From JBEKOF01 sp049513975 (lineage in GTDB: Bacteria; Verrucomicrobiota; Verrucomicrobiia; Limisphaerales; Palsa-1400), in NCBI GenBank assembly GCA_049513975.1, contig JBEKVM010000005.1, forward strand, positions 10,293 to 74,292: 64,000 bases of DNA, in the 5' to 3' direction. How positions within the stretch are numbered: position 1 is the first letter of the stretch; every line of letters starts with the position of its first letter. The position numbers and the translations under genes are program-made. The notes below the pieces were generated by a model. The model did no database searches, was not told where the DNA came from, and saw only the letters and a program-made list of their open reading frames with translations. Below, one piece after another: positions 55,972-63,901 of the stretch.

Positions 55972-57069
55972 ATGAAACACACTTTCCAAAAAATCGCCTG
56001 GCGGAGAAGCCGTCGCGCCCCGCTGCTGGCCCTCGCCCTCCTGGCCTGGGCCGCTTTTCCAGCTCCGGCCGCGCAGGAGCCGCGCGACGGCCGCATCGAA
56101 TTCTCCGACGGCAGCCTGCTTGATGGAAAAATATCGTTGACACCAGGCGGCGCGTTGAAAATCGAATCCGGCCCGCAAATCCGCGTCCTGGACCTGGACC
56201 GCGTGCGCGAAATCCGCCTTTCTCCCGAGAAGGAAGAGATGGACCGCAACTGGCGCTTCAAAGCGGCGGGGCAGACCGCCAAGGAATTCTTCGGCGAGCC
56301 GTATCCGGTTCGCTTTCTCCAGGCGACCGTCCTTCTCGCCGGCGGCGAATCGTTCACCGGCCATCTTTACTCGACCGTCCTCTACGTCGAGGGCGGGGAG
56401 ACCGCGCAGAAAGTGCTTCTGCTCTCCAAACAACGCGGCGCCGAGGGCCAATCCTTCCAGTCCATTGTCTATCCCACCCGCATTTCGTTTGCAGGCGCAA
56501 CCGTGGCCGACACCGCGACGGCCACGTTGCGTTTCAAAGGGCCGGCCTTGGCGCCCGGCTCCGAAATCGCCGTCCTCACCCGCGGCGCGCTCGTGCGCCT
56601 GGCGGCGGCGCCGGCCGGTCCGGCGGGCGAATTCAAAATGCCCTCGCCGTGGGGCAGGGAGTTCTTCCTGGCGATCAAGACCGGCGGAAAAATTGTCGCC
56701 GCCTGGCCGGCGCAAAAAGATGAGAAGACCCTGGCCCAGGTGCAAAAGGCCCTGCCCAAATCCGAGGATTTCTTCGATGAACGCCGCGTGCTCGGCGTGG
56801 TGCGCGACCCCGCCGCCGCCGAAATCTATTCCCTCCTGCTGGCCGTGCGCAAAGGCCGCACGACCCTGGACGAGACCCGCAGCCAGCCTTGGCGCTTGGA
56901 AATTTACCGCTGGAAAACCGAAGAGGGCAGCGACCGGCTGATGCTGGCCGGCCAAGGCTGGCTCTTCCGCGGCATTGACGCGAAAAGTGAAGCCGCCCCG
57001 GCGGTGGAATTGTCCGACAAGCTGTGGCATATTCACAAGGATGGAGAGACATGGACCGTGGGGGAATGA
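55972..57069 (+). CDS. Hypothetical secreted protein of the MoxR operon
   Basis: 365 residues from ATG 55972, preceded by GAGG at suitable spacing (55966 also possible). The leader (RRSRRAPLLALALLAWAAFPAPAAQ) is a signal peptide. The mature protein is beta-rich, with DGRIEFSDGSLLDGKISLTPGG and VLLAGGESFTGHLYSTVLYVEGG; these resemble small SH3-like or LSm-like beta modules. The C-terminal half contains RKGRTTLDETRSQPWRLEIYRW. No family recognised. Position between two membrane partners suggests a periplasmic component of the same system. Confidence 0.78.
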   Translation: MKHTFQKIAWRRSRRAPLLALALLAWAAFPAPAAQEPRDGRIEFSDGSLLDGKISLTPGGALKIESGPQIRVLDLDRVREIRLSPEKEEMDRNWRFKAAGQTAKEFFGEPYPVRFLQATVLLAGGESFTGHLYSTVLYVEGGETAQKVLLLSKQRGAEGQSFQSIVYPTRISFAGATVADTATATLRFKGPALAPGSEIAVLTRGALVRLAAAPAGPAGEFKMPSPWGREFFLAIKTGGKIVAAWPAQKDEKTLAQVQKALPKSEDFFDERRVLGVVRDPAAAEIYSLLLAVRKGRTTLDETRSQPWRLEIYRWKTEEGSDRLMLAGQGWLFRGIDAKSEAAPAVELSDKLWHIHKDGETWTVGE

Positions 57070-57084
57070 ACCTCCGCCAAACCG

Positions 57085-60000
57085 ATGCGCCCGGAACAGA
57101 CCAATTTGTCCATCACGATGCGCGCCGCCGGGGCGCGCCTGAAATGGTCGCTCCTCCTGGTGGGCGTGTGCGGGTGGCTGGCGGTCTGCTTGGGAGTGTT
57201 GCTGCTGCTGTTTATATTTGACGATTTGTTCAGCCTGCCCGCCGGCCTGCGCCTGCCGCTGGCGCTGGGCGGGGCTTTGTTGTGCGGTGTTTTATTCTTT
57301 CAAAAGGTGCTGCGCGTCGCCTGGCGCCGGCAGACGCCCGAACGCACCGCCCTCATGCTCGAAGCCCGCTATGGCATCCGCGACAACCTCCTCATCAACT
57401 CGGTTCAGTTCCAGCGCCAGTCCTTCAGCCCGCAAGAGCGGCCCTTCGCCGCGCGCACCCTGGACGCTTCCGAGCGTCTCGCCGGCGGCCTGCGCGTGGG
57501 CGAGCTTTGGGACTGGCCCCGGCTGCGGGCCTGGGGCGGCGCGGCCCTGGCCGTCGTGCTGATTTGGGCGGCGGTCATCGCCTTCTTTCCCCGCCAGTTC
57601 GGCGCCGCCGCCGCGCGCTACGCCCTGCCTCTGAGCGATGTCCCGCCCCCGGGTGACTGTGTGCTCAAACTCACCCCGGACCTTGATCTCACCGTCGCCG
57701 AAGGCGAGAACCTCGATGTCAGCGTCGCCTTGGAACAATCCTCCAACTCCGCCCCGCTCGCGCCGCCCTTGATTGCCTGGCGGGAAAAATCCGATTTCGT
57801 TCAACCGGCGCAAAGTGGCGGCGAACATTCCGTGATGGAGCCGCTGGCGCCGTCCGAGGGACAACCGCCCCCGCCGGGCAAATATGTTCACGCCTTTGCC
57901 AACATCCAGACGCCTTTCGCCTTCCGCGTCTTCGCCGGCGATACCTTCACCCGCAGCGTCGCCGTCAAAGTATTGCCCGCGCCCCGCCTCCAGGATGCCG
58001 CCTTCCGCGTCACCCCGCCCGCCTACACCGGGCTGAAGCCGCAAACCCTCTCCGGCCCGCCCGCTCCGCTCGCCGTCCTGGCCGGTTCCCAGGTGGAAAT
58101 CTCCTTCACCATTCAGCCGCCCGTGCAGTCGGTGATCTGGAACCTCGGCGGCAATTCGCTCGCCTTCGACGGAAACAGTTCCCATTGGAAGGCGCTGGCC
58201 GCCGTCACCAACTCAGGCGCCTACGAAATTCAGGCCGCCTATCAACTCGGCGGCAAGTCCCTGGCCATCGCCCGCGGCAGCGTCCAAATCATTCCGGACA
58301 ATCCGCCCCAAGTTGATTTTGTCACCGAGGACCGCAACCGCCTCTTGCAGTTCGGACAGTCCCTCAAGCTCGACATCCAGGCCAGCGATGATTTCGGCCT
58401 CGCCGACCTTTCCGTGGTCGCGCGGCCGACGGATAAGGAAGAGCCGGGCCGCGTCCTCAAACGCTGGACCTATCTCGGTCCCCCCGGCAATCCGGGGCCG
58501 CTCCGCGAGTCCTTCTCCCTCCTCATGGACCCTGGTCTGTTCGAGTCCGGCGCCTCCTATTATCTGGAAGCCCTGGCCAATGATTTCCGCCCCGGCGGCG
58601 CTCCCTCGCGTTCCCGGCCCATTGTCTTGCGCCTGAAATCCGCCGATGACCTCGCCTTGCGCGACGACGATCCGCTCCGCCTCGCTTTCGAGGCGCTCAA
58701 GCGCGCCGTGGCGTCGCAAGAAAAGGCCAACCGCCTGGCCGCCAACCTCCACACCTACCTCCAGGACGTCCTCCAAAAAAGGACCCTGGCCGGCCAGGTC
58801 GCCGCTTTGAGCGCGCCCCAAAACGAAGCCCGCAATATCGGCGCCGAAGCCGCCTCTCTCTTTAGCCAGCAAGCCGAAGGCAAGCCTTACGCTGAAACTT
58901 TGTCCACGCTGGTCAATCACGACATGGCCGCGGTCCAGGATGACCTGCGTTCCCTCACTTCCGCCGCTCAGAGCGGACTGCCCGGCCTGCTCGCCGGACT
59001 GGAAACACGCCAGGCGCAGATTCTCACCCGTTTGATCAGTTTGTTGGGCCAGATCGCCGACGCCCGAACCACCCCGCTCAACCCCGTCGCCGACGGCAAA
59101 AACTCCAATCAACCCCCGGCCACGGGCGAGGCCAAGGCCCGCGCATGGCTGGATGAGATGAAGAATTTCGTGGCGGAGGAGGAGCGCATTCTCGAAAAAA
59201 GCCGCACTCTGGCGGACAAGGGGCCTGAGGATTTGACCCAGGCCGACCAGGCCGTTCTCGGCGAATTGTCCCGCGAAGAGGACAAGTGGGCCAAGTTCCT
59301 CGAGGAAAAACTCACCGATTTCAGCAAACTGCCCCAGCAGGACTTCGCCGATTCCACCATGGCGCATGACGCCAACTCCGTCTTCCAGGAGGTGCAGGAG
59401 GCCGCCGACGCCTTGACCCAAAAGCATGTCGAACTGGCCGTGCCCCACGAACAATCGGGCCTGGAAAACGCCAAGGAATTCGTCAACAACCTCGAACGCT
59501 GGCTCCCAGACGCCCCCGACAACATCAAGTGGAGCATGGAGGAACCTCTCACTCCGACGGACATCGCCCTGGCCGAGTTGCCCAAGGACCTCGAAGATAT
59601 TGTCGGCGAATTGCTTGACAAGGAGGAGAAAATGACACCCGACGTCGAAGACGTCACCAGTTCCTGGATGGACAACCTCGACAAGGGCGCCGGCTGGGGC
59701 GCGGGCGACGGGCCTATTTCCGACATGAGCGCCAAGGGCGTCACCGGCAATCTCCTCCCCAACCAGAATGAAGTCGGCGGTCGCTCCGGCGAAGGCCGCA
59801 CCGGCCGCAGTCACGGCCAGATGGTGGGCGACACCGCTGAGGGCAAAGCCGGCCGCGAAACGCCCACCCGTTTGGATCCCGAGCCTTTCGAACAAGGCAG
59901 TGTCAAGGACACCGCCAAAAACGAGGCCGGCGGCGCCACCGGCGGCGGCAAGCTCTCCGGCTTTGGCGCCGAGGGCCTGCGCGGCCCCGCCCCGCCCTCC

Positions 60001-60381
60001 TCCGACCAAAGAATGCCGCGGCTGGCCGATCAGCAGGCCAAAATCCGCCAGCAGGCCGAAGCCCTGGCGCTGCAATTGCGCCGCTATCACCTCTCCGGCG
60101 GCGAACTGGAAACCTCGGTCAACGCCATGAACCGCGTCGAACAAGCCGCGCGCAAGGATGACGGCTTGGGCGTGCGCCGCGCTTTCAGCCAGGCCGTCAG
60201 CGCCCTCGGCGCCGCCAAGGACACCGTGCAAAGCCAGGTCGCCGTGCGGCGCGAGCAGGACAAGCTCCCGCCGTGGGTGCGCGAGCAAATGCGCGTCGGC
60301 GTCCAGGACGGCGTCCCCAAAGGCTACGAAGAAATGGTCGCCGAATACTACCGCGCCCTGGCCGAAGGAAGAAGCCAATGA
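57085..60381 (+). CDS. DUF4175-like large membrane protein with coiled-coil region
   Basis: 1098 residues. Three N-terminal membrane helices (SLLLVGVCGWLAVCLGVLLL, LRLPLALGGALLCGVLFF and WGGAALAVVLIWAAVIAFF) precede a large periplasmic part with repeated beta domains (for example GDTFTRSVAVKVLPAPRL and ILPDNPP-like turns). From about residue 530 the sequence turns into long charged helices, with NKLEE-type repeats and later a Gly/Pro-rich hinge (GVTGNLLPNQNEVGGRSGEG). The size and plan match DUF4175-type proteins that sit at the ends of MoxR/VWA operons in Planctomycetota and Verrucomicrobiota. Function unknown; a periplasm-spanning scaffold is a reasonable guess. Confidence 0.82.
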   Translation: MRPEQTNLSITMRAAGARLKWSLLLVGVCGWLAVCLGVLLLLFIFDDLFSLPAGLRLPLALGGALLCGVLFFQKVLRVAWRRQTPERTALMLEARYGIRDNLLINSVQFQRQSFSPQERPFAARTLDASERLAGGLRVGELWDWPRLRAWGGAALAVVLIWAAVIAFFPRQFGAAAARYALPLSDVPPPGDCVLKLTPDLDLTVAEGENLDVSVALEQSSNSAPLAPPLIAWREKSDFVQPAQSGGEHSVMEPLAPSEGQPPPPGKYVHAFANIQTPFAFRVFAGDTFTRSVAVKVLPAPRLQDAAFRVTPPAYTGLKPQTLSGPPAPLAVLAGSQVEISFTIQPPVQSVIWNLGGNSLAFDGNSSHWKALAAVTNSGAYEIQAAYQLGGKSLAIARGSVQIIPDNPPQVDFVTEDRNRLLQFGQSLKLDIQASDDFGLADLSVVARPTDKEEPGRVLKRWTYLGPPGNPGPLRESFSLLMDPGLFESGASYYLEALANDFRPGGAPSRSRPIVLRLKSADDLALRDDDPLRLAFEALKRAVASQEKANRLAANLHTYLQDVLQKRTLAGQVAALSAPQNEARNIGAEAASLFSQQAEGKPYAETLSTLVNHDMAAVQDDLRSLTSAAQSGLPGLLAGLETRQAQILTRLISLLGQIADARTTPLNPVADGKNSNQPPATGEAKARAWLDEMKNFVAEEERILEKSRTLADKGPEDLTQADQAVLGELSREEDKWAKFLEEKLTDFSKLPQQDFADSTMAHDANSVFQEVQEAADALTQKHVELAVPHEQSGLENAKEFVNNLERWLPDAPDNIKWSMEEPLTPTDIALAELPKDLEDIVGELLDKEEKMTPDVEDVTSSWMDNLDKGAGWGAGDGPISDMSAKGVTGNLLPNQNEVGGRSGEGRTGRSHGQMVGDTAEGKAGRETPTRLDPEPFEQGSVKDTAKNEAGGATGGGKLSGFGAEGLRGPAPPSSDQRMPRLADQQAKIRQQAEALALQLRRYHLSGGELETSVNAMNRVEQAARKDDGLGVRRAFSQAVSALGAAKDTVQSQVAVRREQDKLPPWVREQMRVGVQDGVPKGYEEMVAEYYRALAEGRSQ

Positions 60382-60475
60382 CCAATAACCAATTCTCAAT
60401 GACCAATTCTCAATCGAATTTACCGCCCGGTTCCCTCCTTCATTTATCATTTATAATTTAGCATTTATCCTTTCA
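60382..60475. repeat. Leader with AATTGGTCATT-type repeats
   Basis: ACCAATAACC, AATTCTCAATGACC and similar units repeat just after the DUF4175-like stop. Bases 60397-60417 are the exact reverse complement of 2311-2331. Farther on, ATTTATCATTTATAATTTAG precedes the small secreted-protein start. Confidence 0.6.
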
Positions 60476-61120
60476 ATGCGCCTTTTTCCCGTCCTTTTCA
60501 TCCTATTGTTGACAGCCACCCGCTGCCCCGCCCAGGCTAATTCGGTTTTGCCCCACGGCGATTTCGAGCTGCCCGACGCCCGCGACCCGGCCCGGCCCGC
60601 CGGCTGGGATCGCGTGGACGGCCTGGGCGTGCAATGGACCAAGGCCCCCGACGCCGCCCACGGCAAGGCCATCCGCATGGACACCCGCATCAGTGAGCAG
60701 GCCATGCAGGCGCAATGGGTCAAGACGGGCCTGACCAACTTGTGGAACATCCCCAAGCCGGAGAAAAATGCCATCGCCGAAACCTACGGCCTGTCCCTCT
60801 ATTCCGACCCCATTCCCGTCAAACCGGGCCAGGCCTATCGCATCACCTTTGATTACCAAGGGCCAGACGGCGGGGCCAAGGTCTGGGTGCGCGGCTGGGG
60901 CATGTTTCAGGGCGAAAAACAGCGCCGCTGGGAAACCTACGTCAACTGCCATGGCAAAAACGGCGTCTGGACCGCCTGCACCCAGGTCTTCCATCCCACC
61001 CGGGCCCGTCCGGAGGTCACCGAAATGAAGGTCATGCTCTTTGCCTTTTATCCCGCGGGAGTCTCTTGGTTTGACAACATCCGCATCGAACCCATCGCCG
61101 AGCCTGCCAAGCCAAACTGA
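60476..61120 (+). CDS. Hypothetical secreted protein
   Basis: 214 residues with signal peptide (MRLFPVLFILLLTATRCPAQA). The mature part looks like a jelly-roll carbohydrate-binding domain: HGDFELPDARDPARPAGWDRV at the start, AYRITFDYQGPDGGAKVWVRGWG in the middle and FYPAGVSWFDNIRIEPI at the end, each quoted in part. This plan is seen in CBM-like or proteoglycan-binding modules. It is the last gene on the plus strand of the operon; it may be a separate transcript because a repeat-rich leader precedes it. Function unknown. Confidence 0.8.
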   Translation: MRLFPVLFILLLTATRCPAQANSVLPHGDFELPDARDPARPAGWDRVDGLGVQWTKAPDAAHGKAIRMDTRISEQAMQAQWVKTGLTNLWNIPKPEKNAIAETYGLSLYSDPIPVKPGQAYRITFDYQGPDGGAKVWVRGWGMFQGEKQRRWETYVNCHGKNGVWTACTQVFHPTRARPEVTEMKVMLFAFYPAGVSWFDNIRIEPIAEPAKPN

Positions 61121-61136
61121 AGCCTCGCCTCTCTTC

Positions 61137-61204
61137 CAATCTCAATCCTAATCTTAATCTCAATCCTAATCTTAATCCTAATCTTAATCCTAATCTTAAT
61201 CTTC
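61137..61204. repeat. Tandem AATCCTAATCTT microsatellite
   Basis: AATCCTAATCTT-type hexamer units repeat about ten times between 61137 and 61204. The insertion element's left end follows directly. A shorter run of the same type is in the ftsY leader (15960-15990). The run may make this spot a favoured insertion target. Confidence 0.7.
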
Positions 61205-61206
61205 AA
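61199..61206 (+). repeat. 8-bp target-site duplication, left copy
   Basis: ATCTTCAA here is repeated exactly at 63858-63865, immediately outside the element's right inverted repeat. An 8-bp duplication is the rule for the IS1595 family. Confidence 0.8.
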
Positions 61207-61231
61207 CGGAAGTATGTACTTTACGCAAGGG
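61207..61231 (+). repeat. Left terminal inverted repeat of the IS1595-type element
   Basis: 25 bp, exact complement of 63833-63857. Starts CGGAAGTATG. Confidence 0.9.
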
Positions 61232-61269
61232 GGCGCCATTGCCCACTTTCTGGGTCTGTGCCTCCGGCT

Positions 61270-61473
61270 TCACTTCGGCCATCCCCCCGGCGGTTTAGGC
61301 TTGCGCATCGCCAGCCTCACCGCCTCTTTCCAGTCGCCGTATATCTTCAATCGCTCCGGCTCCGGGCCGTGCGCCGTGCGGCGGGGCTGCGGCTTGGCTC
61401 CCAGCGCCTTCATTACCGTGCTGGCAAGCGCGGCTTTTACGGCGGCTTCGTTTGTGCGTTTTTTTGCTTTCAT
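61270..61473 (-). CDS. Small basic cargo protein of the insertion element
   Basis: 67 residues, opening with a basic stretch (MKAKKRTNEAAVKAALASTV) and ending PERLKIYGDWKEAVRLAMRK, then PKPPGGWPK. It is strongly basic, which hints at nucleic acid binding. Tails of the form GWPK recur in small proteins of unknown function in this phylum (from memory). It lies inside the left inverted repeat. No family named; it may regulate transposition or be a hitchhiker. Confidence 0.5.
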   Translation of the reverse strand: MKAKKRTNEAAVKAALASTVMKALGAKPQPRRTAHGPEPERLKIYGDWKEAVRLAMRKPKPPGGWPK

Positions 61474-61640
61474 TTTCGATGGCTCTACGCCAATAAATAT
61501 CAGTTCATACGGTTGCTGGATGTCAAGTGCGCTTTCTTAAATGATGACAAAGCTCAAATAACCCAAGCAGAATGATTATGATAGCGACCACCAAAATAGC
61601 GTGAGCATCGAAGTCGTCTTGCTGCATCCTTTTTAACAAT

Positions 61641-62357
61641 ATGTTTTTTTGTTTGGCATCATTATCGGGAAGTTGGACATTTTGCGAAAACCATCCTGGA
61701 ATTTTGGTCGTTGCGGTCGCCGTCGCAGGTGAAATAATATGCGCATGGGAAAAGCCACACAACAGACGGGAGGCATTGGAGAGATTTTTTGGCATCTTGC
61801 TTATTGCTGGACTTCTCATGGAGATTTTTGAAGCCGTAAAGGAAGATAAGGAGGTTGCTAGATTGCAGTTAAGAACCGCAAACGTTGAGACGACAAATGC
61901 TCTGCTTTGGCAAACAAATCTAGTGCTCCGGTCAAATGTCGCAGTGCTTGAAATTAAAGCACAAGATAGAACAATAAAACCAGAACAGCGCAAAAAGTTC
62001 ATACAATTCTTAAAGAACACTCAGAAGGGACCAGTAATGATTGGAACGCGACAGGCGAGCGATGAAACAAAACGCTATTGCGCTCAGATTGCATCCTTGC
62101 TTGTGAGCAGCGGATTCACCATTCAAAGTGACGTGAATTATCGTGACAATATCCTTTTGTTCGATGAAGGTTCCTCTCTGGGGTTCGTAGTTGATGACAA
62201 GACGAATGCCCCGCTTTACACTGGGCAGCTTGAAATGGCTTTTGAGCGAGCAGAAATAAACTGCTCTATATGTGCTCACGCCCCAAAGAACCAATTTGGC
62301 CAAGACCCACCTCCAGGGTCTAATGAGGTTCTTATTCTGGTGCTCGAAAAGCCTTAA
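61641..62357 (+). CDS. Hypothetical membrane protein carried by the insertion element
   Basis: 238 residues. Two N-terminal hydrophobic segments (HPGILVVAVAVAGEIICAW and FFGILLIAGLLMEIFEAV) form a membrane hairpin. A charged helical segment follows (EAVKEDKEVARLQLRTANVETTNALLWQ, in part) that could be a coiled coil. The C-terminal domain (KGPVMIGTRQASDETKRYCAQIASLLVSSGFTI, in part) looks globular and Rossmann-like. Visibly AT-richer than the chromosome around it, so it came with the element. The stop lies 2 bases before the transposase stop on the other strand. Not recognised; typical of accessory membrane-effector type genes. Confidence 0.7.
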   Translation: MFFCLASLSGSWTFCENHPGILVVAVAVAGEIICAWEKPHNRREALERFFGILLIAGLLMEIFEAVKEDKEVARLQLRTANVETTNALLWQTNLVLRSNVAVLEIKAQDRTIKPEQRKKFIQFLKNTQKGPVMIGTRQASDETKRYCAQIASLLVSSGFTIQSDVNYRDNILLFDEGSSLGFVVDDKTNAPLYTGQLEMAFERAEINCSICAHAPKNQFGQDPPPGSNEVLILVLEKP

Positions 62358-62359
62358 TT

Positions 62360-63325
62360 TCATTGCGTGATTGTCCGGTAAGGCAGCCGCTTGCCCGCTG
62401 CTCCCTGCATCGCGGCCACCGTGCGGTCGCCGTCGTTCAGCTTCCGCGTGTTCCAGCGGAAGTCAAACTCGTTGATGTAGCGGTGCAGGTGCTCGCGGCT
62501 GACAGCGTGGTAAATTCCCATCAGGCCGCGCTTCAATATCGCAAACGAACTCTCCGCCGTGTTGGTTGAAATGCCGTCCAGCGCGTAAACTTTGTCGCTG
62601 TGATGGACGACCTGATGACCGCCCGCAAAGTCCTTGCTGATGGACTTGTAAACCGGAAACTCGTCCGTCATTATGGTCGCGCTCCTGTCCACATTTTCCA
62701 GCATGTGCGCCTTCAACGTCTTGCCGCTTATATCCGCAATCACCCGGCGGCGGATGCTCCCGCCCCTCTCCACCATGCCAAAAACAGGCTGCTTGCTCGT
62801 GCCCCGTCCAGTTCTGTGCGGGCCAGTGCCGGGCCGGGGCTTGCCGCCCACATACGTCTCATCGCATTCCACGATGCCCGCCAGTTGCGGGGCTTCACCC
62901 GGCTTTGGCGTCAACGCAAACCGTATGCGGTGCATCAAAAACAGGGCCGACTTGTAGCTGATCTGGCATTGCCGTTTGATCTCCAATGCCGCCACGCCCT
63001 TTTTGGAACTGGCTGACCGCCAGAACGCATACGCCCAGTGGCGCAACGGGATTCTGGACTCCTCCATGACCGTGCCAACCCGGATGGTGAACTGCTGCTT
63101 GCAGGCATGGCAACGCCACAAAAAACGCTTGCTCCGCTGTCCTGGATTCTTGGCGTCCATCATCTGATAAACGCTCTCGGACTTGCAATGCGGGCAATGC
63201 GGTTTGCCCTGCCAAATCTCTTTCTCAAAGAATTCCACCGCCGCCCGCTCATCCGAGCACGCCAGCGGAATTCGCTTTACAATCTCTGACTTCGCCAGAT
63301 GCGAAGCTGTTTTATTTATTCTCAT
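62360..63325 (-). CDS. IS1595-family (ISXO2-like) transposase
   Basis: 321 residues. An N-terminal zinc ribbon has CPHCKSE and CHACKQQ pairs (Cys4), then a helix-turn-helix region (ALEIKRQCQISYKSALFLMHRIR). The DDE-type catalytic domain includes VECDETYVGGKPRPG (first Asp/Glu), TIMTDEFPVYK (second Asp) and a C-terminal THTAES-like NTAESSFAILKRGLMGIYH, where a Glu follows the Asn as in DD(N/E) active sites. This is the ISXO2-like group of IS1595. It is full length with no frameshift, so it is probably active. Flanked by perfect terminal inverted repeats and an 8-bp duplication. Confidence 0.95.
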   Translation of the reverse strand: MRINKTASHLAKSEIVKRIPLACSDERAAVEFFEKEIWQGKPHCPHCKSESVYQMMDAKNPGQRSKRFLWRCHACKQQFTIRVGTVMEESRIPLRHWAYAFWRSASSKKGVAALEIKRQCQISYKSALFLMHRIRFALTPKPGEAPQLAGIVECDETYVGGKPRPGTGPHRTGRGTSKQPVFGMVERGGSIRRRVIADISGKTLKAHMLENVDRSATIMTDEFPVYKSISKDFAGGHQVVHHSDKVYALDGISTNTAESSFAILKRGLMGIYHAVSREHLHRYINEFDFRWNTRKLNDGDRTVAAMQGAAGKRLPYRTITQ

Positions 63326-63491
63326 GCCACTACTTTATACTCTGCGCAAGGGTTTGTCAAGCCCAAAACGACTATAATTTCAGGCCGGTTTTGTAATCGG
63401 TTTTCCCGCCGGTTTCACCGCTTGACATCCCCGGTTTTGGGGTGTCTGATTTCGGGCATGAACTATGAACATCGTTTCCTAAAATATCGCC

Positions 63492-63749
63492 ATGAAACCG
63501 TCTAAGGAAGAACATGAAAAGATTCAGGCTCAAATCCTGCAACATCTTTTCGACACGGCAAAACCCGCAACAATTGCAGAACTTCGCGGAATAACGAAAA
63601 CATCGGCAAGCGAGACGCAGTATCATTGCGAGCGGCTGGGGGAAAAGGGGCTTCTTGAGTACAAACCCATCATGGCCAATCGTAGGGTTACGGAGGCGTA
63701 CCAGATCACTCCAAAAGGTCGAAAGTTCATCATGGAAAAAGAGAATTAA
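63492..63749 (+). CDS. Winged-helix DNA-binding protein within the insertion element
   Basis: 85 residues with a clear winged-helix layout: ILQHLFDTAKPATIAELRGITKTSASETQYHCERLGEKGLLEYKP (quoted in part) followed by a wing and YQITPKGRKFIMEKEN. Such short proteins act as repressors of the MarR/ArsR or phage type. It lies inside the element between transposase and right inverted repeat and may control transposase or cargo expression. It is not related to PadR in detail. The ATG at 63492 is chosen from the sequence start; an upstream ribosome binding site is not evident. Confidence 0.7.
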   Translation: MKPSKEEHEKIQAQILQHLFDTAKPATIAELRGITKTSASETQYHCERLGEKGLLEYKPIMANRRVTEAYQITPKGRKFIMEKEN

Positions 63750-63832
63750 ACTCATCAATGCCGCCATCGGCCACGCCAATAATCCAAGGCTTATGAACCC
63801 GGATTGCGGGGTCGTTCCCCGGCCAGCATCAG

Positions 63833-63857
63833 CCCTTGCGTAAAGTACATACTTCCG
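63833..63857 (-). repeat. Right terminal inverted repeat of the IS1595-type element
   Basis: 25 bp, exact reverse complement of 61207-61231. Immediately followed by the second copy of the 8-bp duplication. Confidence 0.9.
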
Positions 63858-63865
63858 ATCTTCAA
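63858..63865 (+). repeat. 8-bp target-site duplication, right copy
   Basis: ATCTTCAA, identical to 61199-61206. Confidence 0.8.
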
Positions 63866-63901
63866 AGTCCCGTCGGCAGGGCGCACGACAGAATTCTTCG
63901 G

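Larger units (their letters stand above)
61207..63857. mobile_element. IS1595-family (ISXO2-like) insertion element with cargo genes
   Basis: The ends 61207-61231 and 63833-63857 are perfect 25-bp inverted repeats (CGGAAGTATGTACTTTACGC plus AAGGG). They are flanked by the direct repeat ATCTTCAA (61199-61206 and 63858-63865). The 2651-bp unit holds the ISXO2-like transposase on the minus strand and three other genes: a small basic protein, a membrane protein and a winged-helix protein. Its passenger-gene part is AT-richer than flanking DNA. The intact ends, target duplication and full-length transposase suggest that it inserted recently and may be active. Plain IS1595 elements of this type carry only the transposase. 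Confidence 0.9.

Noticed and set aside
58213..60450. Minus-strand frame of about 745 codons opposite the DUF4175-like gene
   Set aside because: Composition is that of an antisense shadow and no family motif is present.
61207..63857. Integron or phage explanation for the cargo region
   Set aside because: No attC-like sites, integrase or phage structural genes; the ends and 8-bp duplication fit IS1595.
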